A stretch of 64,000 nt of DNA from Syntrophothermus lipocalidus DSM 12680 (GCF_000092405.1 NC_014220.1:1798001-1862000), one strand, 5' to 3'; positions 26,808 to 35,622 are shown, numbered from the stretch's first letter. A program made the numbers and translations. The notes: generated by a model not told the origin, from the letters alone.

Positions 26808-27378
26808 ACTGCCCCACGCACTTGAGGAAATTCGCGATAATCGTTTTACCGCATTCAGTAGCTATAGACTCGGGGTGAAACTGCACGCCCTCTACCGGAA
26901 AATGACGGTGCCTGATTCCCATAACTTCCCCTTGTTCGGAGTAGGCCGAAACTTCGAGACATACAGGCAGAGTAGTCGCGTCAACCACCAATGAATGGTA
27001 CCGGGCGGCTATGAAAGGACTCTTCATCCCGGCCAGCATCCCCCGCCCGTCATGGTATATTGTCGAGACCTTGCCGTGCATCGTCCTCCAGTTTATCCGT
27101 ACATCCCCCCCAAAAGCTCGCGCAATGGCCTGATGCCCCAGACATACTCCCAAAATCGGGAATACCCCACTGAAGGCCCTTATCAGACTCAGGGTTATCC
27201 CTGCTTGGTCCGGATTTCCGGGGCCTGGAGATATAACCACTCCCTGAGGCTGCATTTTTTCGATGTCGCTCAATTCCAACTCATCGTTCTTGGCCACTCG
27301 CACTTCTGCTCCCTGTTCTTCCAGGTACTGTACCAAGTTGTAAGTAAAAGAGTCATAATTATCGATTACGAGTATCAT
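26791..27378 (-). CDS. trpG: Anthranilate synthase glutamine amidotransferase
   Basis: A 195-residue class I amidotransferase that feeds ammonia to TrpE. Family motifs are IDNYDSFTYNL, the nucleophile in GVCLGHQAI, and the His-Glu pair in VQFHPESI. The ATG overlaps the trpE stop (ATGA). It may also serve PabB for folate, as in other Firmicutes. The C-terminal residues (LRMKD) come from a tandem repeat. Confidence 0.96.
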   Translation of the reverse strand: MILVIDNYDSFTYNLVQYLEEQGAEVRVAKNDELELSDIEKMQPQGVVISPGPGNPDQAGITLSLIRAFSGVFPILGVCLGHQAIARAFGGDVRINWRTMHGKVSTIYHDGRGMLAGMKSPFIAARYHSLVVDATTLPVCLEVSAYSEQGEVMGIRHRHFPVEGVQFHPESIATECGKTIIANFLKCVGQLRMKD

Positions 27379-28868
27379 TGCTCCCCCTCCGCCCTCACCA
27401 CAGCTTGCATCAAAGCTCTTGCCTTGTTAACGGTTTCCTGGTATTCGTTCTCCGGAACTGAGTCCGCTACTATCCCGGCCCCGGCTTGAAGGTAACAGTG
27501 TTCTCCCCGAAATAGCACCGATCTTATCGTAATACAGGAGTCCAGGTTACCATCTAATCCGACGTAGCCGACCGCTCCTCCATACGGGCCTCGAGGACCT
27601 TTTTCCAGGTTATTAATTATCTCCATCGCCCTGCGCTTCGGGGCCCCGGTCAGGGTACCGGCTGGGAAGCAGGCCTGCAAAGCGGCCAGGCTGTCAAGAC
27701 CTTCTCGCAAACGGCCCTGGACCTTTGAAACCAGATGCACCACGTGAGAATAAGCTTCGAGCTTCATAAACTCAACCACCTCAACCGTTCCCGGCCGGCT
27801 CACCTTCCCGATATCGTTGCGGCCCAGGTCAACCAGCATCAGGTGCTCTGCTCTCTCCTTCTCGTCCCTAACCAGCTCTCGGCGCAAAGCATCATCTAGC
27901 TTTTCATCTCCAGTAACGGGCCTGGTCCCCGCGATCGGCCTAGTTTGCACTACATCACCCTCAACTTTAACCAGCATTTCTGGAGATGACCCTACCAAGG
28001 TCATCGAAGGAAATCCCAAGTAAAACATGTAGGGAGAAGGATTCACGTGCCGCAACTCAGCATACACCCCTAAGGGACTAGCCCGGGTCCGCTTTTTCCA
28101 ACACTGAGAAAGAACAATCTGAAAGGCATCTCCAATCCGGATGTATTCCTTGGCCTGTCGTACCATATCGATGAACTGGTCGTAACTGGTGTTGCTGATG
28201 AATCCCGCGTCAGGATTACCCGTAACTTTCCTTCTGCAATGTGTTACCGGCACCGTGTCTTGGCTCAAAGACAACCCCGCAACGACCTGTTCCAACTTGG
28301 CCACCGCCCCCTCCCTTTCCTGGATGCTGTTCGGGTAAAAGCTACGAACCCGCACCTGGTCAGTATAACGGTCATGAACCACCGTAACTCCGGGGAAGAA
28401 AAATGCGGCGTCTGGCCCTGAAGACAAGGAGACACTCCTTCGAGGTATTTTTTCCTGTTCTAAGCCGATGTCATAACCCCAGAAGCCTACGAGGCCGCCT
28501 GTAAATCCGCTTGCAGGTGCTGTCAGGTGCACCACACTCTGAGCAGCTAAAAAAGCCCTAAGGTAAGTAAATAGCTCACCTTGTTCCTCGTAGCACCGGT
28601 TGTCAGTTGTAACACTGAGTTTCCCTTGGCTGTACTCCACGACCAGCAAAGGGTCAAGCCCCAGGATGGAATACCTCGCATTTTCACCCTCAGTCAAACT
28701 TTCCAGGAAAAACAGGGGTTGACTCCGACTCTTCCCGGCCATCGCCGAAAAATAGCGGTAGAGGTCAAAACCAGGTAAGAACAACTCTTTTTCAGTATAG
28801 TGAAAGGCAGAAAAATCAAAACCGGCACCCAGGTGAGTGCCGGCACAAATGTTCCGGTCTCCTCTCAT
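27375..28868 (-). CDS. trpE: Anthranilate synthase component I
   Basis: A 497-residue chorismate-binding enzyme that makes anthranilate with TrpG. C-terminal motifs are [44 protein letters not shown] and the end [23 protein letters not shown] marks the anthranilate/ADC synthase family; the trp context decides for TrpE rather than PabB. The ATG at 28868 lies within a GAG-repeat array, and a terminator-like hairpin falls in codons 9-19. A TTG at 28784 just past the hairpin could be an alternative start, though no good ribosome site is seen there. Confidence 0.93.
   Translation of the reverse strand: MRGDRNICAGTHLGAGFDFSAFHYTEKELFLPGFDLYRYFSAMAGKSRSQPLFFLESLTEGENARYSILGLDPLLVVEYSQGKLSVTTDNRCYEEQGELFTYLRAFLAAQSVVHLTAPASGFTGGLVGFWGYDIGLEQEKIPRRSVSLSSGPDAAFFFPGVTVVHDRYTDQVRVRSFYPNSIQEREGAVAKLEQVVAGLSLSQDTVPVTHCRRKVTGNPDAGFISNTSYDQFIDMVRQAKEYIRIGDAFQIVLSQCWKKRTRASPLGVYAELRHVNPSPYMFYLGFPSMTLVGSSPEMLVKVEGDVVQTRPIAGTRPVTGDEKLDDALRRELVRDEKERAEHLMLVDLGRNDIGKVSRPGTVEVVEFMKLEAYSHVVHLVSKVQGRLREGLDSLAALQACFPAGTLTGAPKRRAMEIINNLEKGPRGPYGGAVGYVGLDGNLDSCITIRSVLFRGEHCYLQAGAGIVADSVPENEYQETVNKARALMQAVVRAEGEQ
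28811..28843 (-). terminator. Terminator-like hairpin at the start of trpE
   Basis: On the minus strand CCGGCAC (28837-28843) pairs with GTGCCGG (28822-28828) across an 8-base loop, followed by TTTTGATTTTT. An upstream CCGG can pair with the same arm to give a weak alternative hairpin. Together with the GAG array just upstream it has the layout of a trp attenuator, although it lies within the apparent trpE coding region. Confidence 0.45.
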
Positions 28869-28892
28869 CTCGGTCTCTCCTCTCCTCGTCTC
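28859..28892 (-). promoter_or_regulatory. GAG-repeat array over the trpE start (TRAP-like site)
   Basis: Seven GAG triplets with spacers of 2, 2, 2, 3, 2 and 2 bases cover the ribosome binding site and the ATG of trpE; an eighth lies at 28899-28901. This spacing is the hallmark of TRAP binding sites in Bacillus trp leaders and at genes whose translation TRAP blocks. No mtrB gene is in the window, so the regulator is not proven. Confidence 0.55.
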
Positions 28893-28973
28893 TTCGCCCT
28901 CGTCTGATCTTCAATTGTCTTACAGGCTATTCTCTGCTCACCAGCATGTCAAAGCTGATCTCATCTGCATTTT

Positions 28974-29003
28974 AGTCTATTTCCCCCACACCTCTCTTGT
29001 CAA
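28974..29003 (-). promoter_or_regulatory. Probable promoter of the trp operon
   Basis: On the minus strand TTGACA (28998-29003) and TAGACT (28974-28979) are 18 bases apart. This gives a leader of about 100 bases before trpE that contains the GAG array. Confidence 0.6.
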
Positions 29004-29400
29004 GTCCTAAGTGTAAAAGTACAAAAATCGAATCACACGCAGCTTTTCCGTCCCCTGTGTTAGAATTTGGAGCTATGTCTTGCTGCAGCCGGACGTTTCC
29101 GTTTGTGCTCGTCACTTTTCACCCATGGCTATGACCTTATGTCTAATGATCCTTACCTTTTCTCCATACGCTTGTTTGGTAGCGATAAGGCTCATCTGCA
29201 CCTAACGAGCTATACGATATACACAATATAGTCTCAGCCGTGTCAGGTCAATAAGAATCTCTTTTAAGACATTTTCAATAGCTATTCCTCGTCCAGTTTG
29301 TCAATTCTCAAGCTTCCAGCCTGTAACGGCCTTGCGGTAAACGGGTTTTTGCTGACCACCAAGCGTGACAGACAACCGTCGCCTGGTACGTTTTTTCTTC
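29004..29400. other. Intergenic stretch, nothing recognised
   Basis: About 400 bases between the divergent trp and ytrA promoters. No open frame with a ribosome site, no strong hairpin and no repeat was found. It may hold upstream regulatory sites. Confidence 0.5.
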
Positions 29401-29429
29401 TTGACTAGCACGGCTGGCAGACATACAAT
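29401..29429 (+). promoter_or_regulatory. Promoter of the GntR/ABC operon
   Basis: TTGACT (29401-29406) and TACAAT (29424-29429) are separated by 17 bases, placing transcription start just before a palindromic operator. Confidence 0.55.
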
Positions 29430-29442
29430 AAAACTGTATCAA

Positions 29443-29465
29443 CTGTATTAGTTTATATAATACAG
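29443..29465 (+). promoter_or_regulatory. Palindromic operator for the YtrA-type regulator
   Basis: CTGTATTA and TAATACAG form a perfect 8-7-8 inverted repeat directly before the GntR gene's ribosome site. A half-site copy (CTGTATC) sits 9 bases upstream. The position fits autorepression of the operon. Confidence 0.65.
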
Positions 29466-29477
29466 AAGGAGGTGCCT

Positions 29478-29852
29478 ATGTTTCAGCTGGACTTTCGGGA
29501 TCGTCGACCTTTGTATGAACAGATCAAAGAAAGAATTAAGACACTCATCATCAGCGGAGTCTTGAAACCTGATGAACGGATACCCTCGGTGCGCGAACTG
29601 GCCCAGTCGCTCACCGTAAACCCCAACACCATTCAAAAAGCATACAAAGACCTGGAAGCTGAGGGTTTCATCTACTCCATCAGGGCCAAAGGCAGCTTTG
29701 TCAGCCCGCTCGACGTGTCAGTCCATCATCCGCGCCGGGAAGAGCTGTTGCAGGAACTTAAAAAAATCGCAGGCGAATTGATGTATCTAAACGTACCGAT
29801 CGAACAGCTTTTGAGTATCATTCAGGCCATCTACGAAAAGAGGGAGGTATGA
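29478..29852 (+). CDS. GntR-family (YtrA-type) transcriptional repressor
   Basis: A 124-residue regulator with a winged helix (PLYEQIKERIKTLIISGVLK; RIPSVRELAQSLTVNPNTIQ) and the short C-terminal helix pair of the YtrA subfamily, with no ligand-binding domain. YtrA proteins repress adjacent ABC exporters and often respond to cell-wall antibiotics. The ATG at 29478 follows AGGAGG. A GTG six bases earlier overlaps that site and is less likely. Confidence 0.9.
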   Translation: MFQLDFRDRRPLYEQIKERIKTLIISGVLKPDERIPSVRELAQSLTVNPNTIQKAYKDLEAEGFIYSIRAKGSFVSPLDVSVHHPRREELLQELKKIAGELMYLNVPIEQLLSIIQAIYEKREV

Positions 29853-29856
29853 CCGC

Positions 29857-30756
29857 GTGATCGAAGTTAGAGGGCTCAGTAAGAGCTTCGGACAACTTAA
29901 AGCCCTGGATAACGTCGACATCACTGTTAACAAAGGGTCGGTTTATGGCTTATTAGGCCCGAACGGCGCCGGAAAAACTACACTCATCAAACACCTGGTT
30001 GGAGTCTATCGCCAGGATGCGGGATCAGTTACCATCGACGGTCAACCGGTTTACGAGAATATGGCAGTTAAGTCTTTCTTGGTTTACATCCCCGATGAAC
30101 TCTTTTTCTTTTCGGAGTACAGCATAGCGGAGACGGCGAGGTTTTACGCCAGCCTATATCCCGGCTGGGATTGGGAAAGATTCCATCGGCTGAAGCAAGT
30201 ATTCGCCATCGATATCGACAGGAGAATCTCGCGCTTGTCACGGGGTATGCAAAAGCAGGTTGCCTTCTGGCTAGGCATTTGTGCTTCGCCCCGGGTCATG
30301 ATTCTGGATGAACCGGTAGACGGCCTTGACCCGGTAATGCGCAAGAAGGTGTGGAGCTTGGTGCTGCAAGACGTGGCCGAACGCGAAACCACGGTGCTGG
30401 TTTCCTCCCATAACCTGCGGGAATTAGAAGATGTGTGCGATTACATAGGTATACTGCATAACGGGAAAATCCTTGTGGAAAAAGACCTCGATGATCTGAA
30501 AACCGACATCCACAAACTTCAGGTGGCTTTTGCGGGGGAGGCACCTCGTGAGCTGCCTTCGACCGGAACGATTTTGCACCGTGAACAAAACGGGAGCATC
30601 GTCCTTATGGTTGTGAAAGGCGACAAAGAGAATATCCTGTCCGAGGTTCGACGAGCCAGCCCTGTTATCCTGGATGTCCTGCCCCTTACACTCGAGGAAA
30701 TATTCATTTATGAACTGGGAGGGATCGGATATGACATTAAGAGCGTTCTTATTTAA
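29857..30756 (+). CDS. ABC transporter ATPase (YtrB/BcrA-like)
   Basis: A 299-residue ATPase. Walker A is GPNGAGKTT, the signature is the variant LSRGMQKQ common to YtrB-type exporters, Walker B is VMILDEPVDGLDP and the switch His lies in VSSHNLRELED. The C-terminal extension (220-299) is typical of drug or lantibiotic export ATPases. The GTG start lies 4 bases after the regulator's stop. The gene's end overlaps the permease by 26 bases. Confidence 0.9.
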   Translation: MIEVRGLSKSFGQLKALDNVDITVNKGSVYGLLGPNGAGKTTLIKHLVGVYRQDAGSVTIDGQPVYENMAVKSFLVYIPDELFFFSEYSIAETARFYASLYPGWDWERFHRLKQVFAIDIDRRISRLSRGMQKQVAFWLGICASPRVMILDEPVDGLDPVMRKKVWSLVLQDVAERETTVLVSSHNLRELEDVCDYIGILHNGKILVEKDLDDLKTDIHKLQVAFAGEAPRELPSTGTILHREQNGSIVLMVVKGDKENILSEVRRASPVILDVLPLTLEEIFIYELGGIGYDIKSVLI

Positions 30757-32728
30757 CAGGGGTCTGGTTGCCAGTGATCTCAAGAGGTTCTGGTGGGTCA
30801 GCGCCGCCTACGGCCTGTGTCTGTTGTTGATCCTGCCTTTTCACCATGTGATACAAGGTGTTCAGGCCGATGACTTGTGGGTCAAACAGGCTTTACAGAG
30901 GTCGCTGGACATTTTTTCTGGTCAGAGCGGGATGCAGATCATCCTGATCTGTACCGTTCCCGTCGTTCTGGCTGTGCTGCTGTTCCGTTACCTCCACGAC
31001 AGCCGGGCGGTAGCTGTAATGCACAGCTTACCTTTGAACCGCCGTACACTTTTTTGCAGCCACGCAGCCGCCGGACTGTTTCTTATTCTTTTGCCCGTCC
31101 TCATTACTGGATTTGTATTGATGATTCTTAATGCCACTACTGAACTAAAGGAGCTCTATTCCCTCTTGGACATCCTGCGATGGGCTGGTTTGACGGCGTT
31201 GCTCGCTGCTCTAATGTTTTCGATTACAGTCTTTGTGGGGATGTTTACCGGTAACACCTTTGCCCATGTGGCCTTTACTTATATACTCCAGCTTTTGCCT
31301 ACCGGTTTGGTGATACTGCTGGACGAAAACCTCCGTAAGTTAGTCTACGGGTACGCGAGCACCGGACTCCCCGGTGAATTCCGGTACAATTTCCCTTTGG
31401 TTATGCTTGCCGGATATCACGGCAACGATTTTTTCACCGCCGGTACCGTAATAGCATACCTCACGGCTGCCGTTCTTTTTCTGGCAGTAGCCGGGTACGT
31501 CTACCGGCTAAGGCCTTCGGAAGCAGCCGGTGAAGTCGTGGCCTTTTCCGTAATCCGACCCGTTTTCAAGTACGGCGTAACCTTCTGCACCATGCTGCTG
31601 GCGGGCCTGTACTTTGCCAGCGTGTACGGTGATAACTATGCCCTTATTGTTTTCGGGTATGTGCTCGGTTCTCTGTTAGGGTATCTAACGGCTGAGGTCC
31701 TGTTGCGGAAGTCTTGGCAGGTTTGGTCCGGTTACAAAGGGTATGTGGCCTATGCCGTGGTCATAACGGTCCTGCTGGTCGGAATCGCCACCGACGTTAC
31801 CGGCTATGTTCACCGGGTTCCTGACCCCGAGAAGGTGAAAAAGGTCTACTTTGGAACCAACATAAATGAATGGATACAGCTGGAGAAACGTAAGAATTTG
31901 CAAGGATTAGGCGTCAAATACGAAAAAACTTACTTCTTCCAGGACGACGCTAATATAAGAAACATAGTATTGTTACATCACCAATTGTTAAAGACACCCC
32001 ACAGTAAAGAAGGGACGATCCGCTACATCGCCTATACTTTGGATAACGGTGACTACTTAATACGCCAGTACTACGTTGATGAAAAACGTCATGCTTCCAT
32101 CCTCAAACCGATATACGAGTCACTAGAATACAAGAAGGCGCGGTTCCCCGTGGTGACTCAGAATCCCGACAACATTAAGCTGGTTGAAATTAAGGATGTT
32201 CGAACCTCCAAAGGCCCGGTCATTTTGACTCAGAAACCCGAAATCAAAGAATTTGTTGCTCGTTTGAAGCAAGACATACTCAATACGACCTTCGAAGATT
32301 TGGTCTCCGATAGGGAAGACAACGTGTACATTAACATCGTAGATATCAAGGGGAACTCGGTGGAGTACGCTTTGCGCGAAGGGTACCGCTCGGTTACTGC
32401 GTGGCTCAAAGATAAGGGGTATTATGAGGATATAGTACTGTTTCCACAAGAAGTAGACCGTGTCATCCTTGAGCGGACCGTGTTTCCTGAAGAAAGTAAA
32501 AGCAACGAACCGAACCGAGGAGCAAAGCGGGTTGAAGTGACAGACAGCAAACTCATACAAGAATTGCTCACCATTAACGGGCCACAAACTTTTGCCAGTC
32601 CGGAGAGAATGATCAGAGCAACGTTTTATGGTAGAACAAACGGACGTGCTTTTCAGTTTGAGCGGGTTATATACCGAGACTGGCCGGTTTCGAAGTCACT
32701 GGGCGAATGTCTGAAACAACTTGACTAA
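30731..32728 (+). CDS. ABC exporter permease with long C-terminal domain
   Basis: A 665-residue membrane protein. The first ~370 residues contain about ten hydrophobic spans (starting FWWVSAAYGLCLLLILPFHH). A hydrophilic region of about 290 residues follows the last span near TDVTGYVHRVPDPEKV and resembles the DUF6449-type domain attached to some YtrC/YtrD-like permeases; it is probably extracellular. The ATG at 30731 follows GGGAGGG. Its position after the ATPase and YtrA-type repressor suggests export or sensing of a cell-envelope compound. The substrate is unknown. Confidence 0.82.
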   Translation: MTLRAFLFNRGLVASDLKRFWWVSAAYGLCLLLILPFHHVIQGVQADDLWVKQALQRSLDIFSGQSGMQIILICTVPVVLAVLLFRYLHDSRAVAVMHSLPLNRRTLFCSHAAAGLFLILLPVLITGFVLMILNATTELKELYSLLDILRWAGLTALLAALMFSITVFVGMFTGNTFAHVAFTYILQLLPTGLVILLDENLRKLVYGYASTGLPGEFRYNFPLVMLAGYHGNDFFTAGTVIAYLTAAVLFLAVAGYVYRLRPSEAAGEVVAFSVIRPVFKYGVTFCTMLLAGLYFASVYGDNYALIVFGYVLGSLLGYLTAEVLLRKSWQVWSGYKGYVAYAVVITVLLVGIATDVTGYVHRVPDPEKVKKVYFGTNINEWIQLEKRKNLQGLGVKYEKTYFFQDDANIRNIVLLHHQLLKTPHSKEGTIRYIAYTLDNGDYLIRQYYVDEKRHASILKPIYESLEYKKARFPVVTQNPDNIKLVEIKDVRTSKGPVILTQKPEIKEFVARLKQDILNTTFEDLVSDREDNVYINIVDIKGNSVEYALREGYRSVTAWLKDKGYYEDIVLFPQEVDRVILERTVFPEESKSNEPNRGAKRVEVTDSKLIQELLTINGPQTFASPERMIRATFYGRTNGRAFQFERVIYRDWPVSKSLGECLKQLD

Positions 32729-32756
32729 CACTGAAAGCGCACCTGACAAACAGCCG

Positions 32757-32789
32757 GCAAGGCCGGGAGGTTGCTGCTTCCGGCCTTGC
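32757..32789. terminator. Hairpin between convergent genes
   Basis: GCAAGGCCGG (32757-32766) pairs with CCGGCCTTGC (32780-32789). The T tract is short on the plus strand (CAATATTTT). It probably ends the exporter operon and possibly tupA from the other side. Confidence 0.6.
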
Positions 32790-32827
32790 TCAATATTTTA
32801 ATGCAAATCAAGAACCATCCCCTGTAA

Positions 32828-33670
32828 CTATTTGGCATCGGGGATAAAGAGCGATTTACCGAACTTATCGCGGCCAAAGGAAGCTATCACAGATTGTCCT
32901 TTTTCTCCAGTAATAAATTTTATGAATTGCGTGGCAGCTTTGTAGTGAACATTCTTGTGCTTCTCTGGATTCACGGCTATCACGGAATAAGGATTAGACA
33001 AGGCCTTATCCCCTTGCACCATTACTTCCAGCTGCAGTTTTGGAGCCATACTGAGGTATGTGGCTTCGTCTGTCAGGGTGTAAGCTCCCAGCTCACTAGC
33101 CATCAATAGGGTATCGCCCATACCCTGTCCTGACTCCACGTACCAGTCCCCTTGGGGTTTCACTCCCGCCTTTTCCCACAATCCCAGCTCTTTTTTGTGG
33201 GTTCCGGAATCATCACCGCGCGAAATGAACTTGGCCTTCCTCTCTGCTATGGTTCGGAAAGCCTTTGAAGCGTCTTTACTCCCTTTTACCCCAGCCGGGT
33301 CGCTCTTCGGCCCCACGATCAAAAATACGTTGTGCATGACCGGCTTCCGGTCCACGCCGTACCCTCCATCAACAAACTCCTGCTCAGCTTGAGGCGAGTG
33401 CACCAGTAGCACGTCGGCGTCACCTCGTTTCCCTAACTCCATTGCCTGACCGCTTCCTACTGCTATTACTTTTACCTTTATGCCAGTTTCTTTTTCAAAA
33501 GCGGGAACCAACACGTCGAGCAACCCTGAATCTTGAGTACTGGTAGTAGTGGCCAATGTCAGACTCTTTTCTTCGGGCGAACCGCTAACCAGAAACCATA
33601 TTGTCCCTAATACAATAATAACCAAAGCTATCAAAGTCAAATTTCGGGCTCGTCTTACTTCAACCACCAT
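32828..33670 (-). CDS. tupA: Tungstate ABC transporter substrate-binding protein
   Basis: A 280-residue extracytoplasmic protein. An N-terminal hydrophobic anchor (11-29) lacks a lipobox cysteine. The mature part begins with TTTSTQDSG, the TTTS oxyanion-binding motif typical of TupA, followed by GSGQAMELGKRGDADVLLVH. The family separates tungstate from molybdate with high affinity. AGGAGTGAG precedes the ATG. A structured leader with its own terminator precedes it, so it can be controlled separately from tupBC. Confidence 0.92.
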   Translation of the reverse strand: MVVEVRRARNLTLIALVIIVLGTIWFLVSGSPEEKSLTLATTTSTQDSGLLDVLVPAFEKETGIKVKVIAVGSGQAMELGKRGDADVLLVHSPQAEQEFVDGGYGVDRKPVMHNVFLIVGPKSDPAGVKGSKDASKAFRTIAERKAKFISRGDDSGTHKKELGLWEKAGVKPQGDWYVESGQGMGDTLLMASELGAYTLTDEATYLSMAPKLQLEVMVQGDKALSNPYSVIAVNPEKHKNVHYKAATQFIKFITGEKGQSVIASFGRDKFGKSLFIPDAK

Positions 33671-33757
33671 TTTCTCACTCCTTCTCTTTCTTTCTTAACC
33701 CCTGTTTTGCCATTAAAAGGCTTGTCCTGTCGCTGGTCCAATCCCAAATCCAGCGAC

Positions 33758-33793
33758 AAAAAAAGCCAGGCCCAAGGAAAGCCTAGCCTGGTC
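33758..33793 (-). terminator. Leader terminator before tupA
   Basis: On the minus strand GACCAGGCTAGGC (33781-33793) and GCCTGG (33765-33770) form a stem followed by seven U. It lies between the proposed aptamer and tupA. A second hairpin (GTCGCTGG/CCAGCGAC) lies just downstream at 33727-33758. Confidence 0.6.
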
Positions 33794-33795
33794 GC

Positions 33796-33925
33796 GATCG
33801 CACCCGCATAAGCAGCCCTCCTTTCCAAACGGGAGGCATGAGCGTTTCCCCTCATACCCTATCGGCTCAGGGACCATAGCTTCCGCCTTAGGTCGCGAGA
33901 GCTCGGAGAACAGTTGTTAATTTAT
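33796..33925 (-). promoter_or_regulatory. Candidate molybdenum/tungsten cofactor riboswitch
   Basis: The minus-strand leader is rich in stems: CCTCC/GGAGG around 33820-33835, GAGG/GAAA-loop elements around 33845-33855, and GACC/GGTCC pairs. The Moco/Tuco riboswitch class occurs upstream of molybdate and tungstate transport genes and has similar GAAA loop and GC-rich arms. The match is from memory and the structure was not modelled. Position upstream of tupA with a terminator between them supports a riboswitch of some kind. Confidence 0.5.
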
Positions 33926-33938
33926 TTTGTTCGTCCCT

Positions 33939-33966
33939 GTACATATGTTTCTCTATAACTTGACAA
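33939..33966 (-). promoter_or_regulatory. Possible tupA promoter
   Basis: On the minus strand TTGTCA (33961-33966) and TGTACA (33939-33944) are 16 bases apart, just upstream of the structured leader. The -10 match is poor. Confidence 0.35.
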
Positions 33967-33989
33967 AATCCTTCCTCGCTTGATCATCC

Positions 33990-34721
33990 TTAATAAACCA
34001 TGGTACCGTTCAAAAATTGAACTGTTTTAATATCTTTGGGACTATTAAAAAATCCTACCGTGTCTTGGTGCTCTATTATCCTGCCTTCGTGCAGAAGCAC
34101 TACCTCGTGGGCAAGTCTCTTGGCCTGAAACAGGTTGTGCGTAACCATTATCACTGTAGCTCTGTATTCCTCGCGACAGCCCTTTATTATGTTCTCCAAA
34201 GCCTGGACACTCGCCGGATCGAGGTTGGCCGTAGGCTCGTCCAAGAGCAGCACGCGGGGGCGTAAGGCCAAGGCTCTGGCCAGGGCAACCCGTTGCGCTT
34301 CGCCGCTCGATAGTTTGTGAGCCGGGCGGCGGGCGAAATCGAGCATACCTACAAAGCGTAAAGCTTCGGTGACTTTATCCCTCAATTCCCTGCCCGCGAT
34401 ATTTCTCAACCTTAACCCGTAAGCAACATTCTCAAACACGTTGGTACGGAACATGTAAGGCCTTTGGAAAACCATACACATTTCCCGAGATAACGCCAGT
34501 CTGGTCCTCTCCGAGTGGTCGACATCTACTTCCATAAATCTTATCTTACCCGAATCAGGAGGCAACAGGAGGTTGAGAACGCGCAAAAGCGTGGTCTTGC
34601 CGGCACCGTTAGGTCCCAAAATCGCGTAAATCCTGTCCGGGTACAGTGTGAGCTCGGAAATGTCGAGAACGGTGCGGCTTCCGAATCGCTTGGTAATCCC
34701 CGCCAGCTCGAACAGTTTCAT
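33990..34721 (-). CDS. tupC: Tungstate ABC transporter ATPase
   Basis: A 243-residue ATPase. Walker A is GPNGAGKTT (K42), the signature is LSSGEAQRVALARA, Walker B is LLLDEPTANLDP and the switch His lies in VTHNLFQAKRLA. AGGGGTGAAAAG precedes the ATG. It lies 82 bases after tupB and upstream of the separately led tupA. Confidence 0.9.
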   Translation of the reverse strand: MKLFELAGITKRFGSRTVLDISELTLYPDRIYAILGPNGAGKTTLLRVLNLLLPPDSGKIRFMEVDVDHSERTRLALSREMCMVFQRPYMFRTNVFENVAYGLRLRNIAGRELRDKVTEALRFVGMLDFARRPAHKLSSGEAQRVALARALALRPRVLLLDEPTANLDPASVQALENIIKGCREEYRATVIMVTHNLFQAKRLAHEVVLLHEGRIIEHQDTVGFFNSPKDIKTVQFLNGTMVY

Positions 34722-34803
34722 CTTTTCACCCCTGAATTCCGCCTAAAACCGACCATGTCGGTTTAAAACCGCCCATACATCTTCCTACCAGCAACAACCC
34801 GAT

Positions 34804-35481
34804 TCAACCGGAGCTGAATTCGTCGGTTTTGAGCAAAGCCACCGAACTTACCAAAAAAGAAACAATCAATAATATCAAGCCCAGGGCCACTGCCAGGTCA
34901 AAGTTACCCTGGCGCGTTTCTAACATTATGGCGGTTGTCAATACCCTTGTCTGGTGCCTTATGTTCCCCCCCACCAGCATAACCGCACCCACCTCGGCCA
35001 AGGCCCTTCCGAATCCGGTCATCACCGCCGCTATTATGCCGGTTCGGGCCTCCTGCACTACCGCCCAATTACCTTGCCACCGGCTGGCCCCCAAACTGAG
35101 TGCAGTTTCAAATATGAGCCGCTCTCGACCAGCTATCGCTGCTGCAGTAAGCCCTGTAACTATAGGAAGTACGAGCACAAACTGGGCGCTGATCATAGCC
35201 CAGGGTGTAAAGAGAAGCCCCAAACTCCCCAAAGGACCGCTTCGAGACAGCAAGATATATATCAGCAGCCCTGCCAGCACTGGAGGCAACGCCATCAGGG
35301 TATAAATAACACGTAAGAAGACCTGTTTTCCTTTAAAATTTCTCATTCCCAGCCAAGTTCCCAGGGGTATCCCTGCTAATGACCCAAGAATGGTAGCGGA
35401 ACCTGATACCACGAGGGACAACCGGACTATTTCTAAGATTTCATTCTTTTCTGTAGCCAAAAAAGGGATTACGGTGTCCAT
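34804..35481 (-). CDS. tupB: Tungstate ABC transporter permease
   Basis: A 225-residue permease of the molybdate/tungstate type with five to six spans and the EAA-like loop FETALSLGASRWQGNW. The ATG at 35481 follows GGAGG. The open frame extends upstream through a terminator hairpin and has no ribosome site there. A leader with a terminator precedes it. Confidence 0.9.
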   Translation of the reverse strand: MDTVIPFLATEKNEILEIVRLSLVVSGSATILGSLAGIPLGTWLGMRNFKGKQVFLRVIYTLMALPPVLAGLLIYILLSRSGPLGSLGLLFTPWAMISAQFVLVLPIVTGLTAAAIAGRERLIFETALSLGASRWQGNWAVVQEARTGIIAAVMTGFGRALAEVGAVMLVGGNIRHQTRVLTTAIMLETRQGNFDLAVALGLILLIVSFLVSSVALLKTDEFSSG

Positions 35482-35515
35482 CTTGATTCCTCCGCTGAGA
35501 TTGACCGCTTCCGCG

Positions 35516-35557
35516 CAAAAAAACCAGGCCAGATAGGATGCTCGCCCCAAGCCTGGT
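35516..35557 (-). terminator. Leader terminator before tupB
   Basis: On the minus strand ACCAGGC (35551-35557) pairs with GCCTGGT (35523-35529), followed by a run of T. The sequence resembles the tupA leader terminator (both start GACCAGGCT and end in GCCTGG plus T run), which suggests common control. Confidence 0.65.
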
Positions 35558-35591
35558 CACGAGCCGCGACTTCAGCCGGCTTTCTTCACTT

Positions 35592-35620
35592 ATTCAACCT
35601 CATTTGTTATCTTCCGTCAA
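35592..35620 (-). promoter_or_regulatory. Promoter of tupBC
   Basis: On the minus strand TTGACG (35615-35620) and TTGAAT (35592-35597) are 17 bases apart. The leader of about 100 bases contains the terminator hairpin. Confidence 0.5.
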
Positions 35621-35622
35621 GT

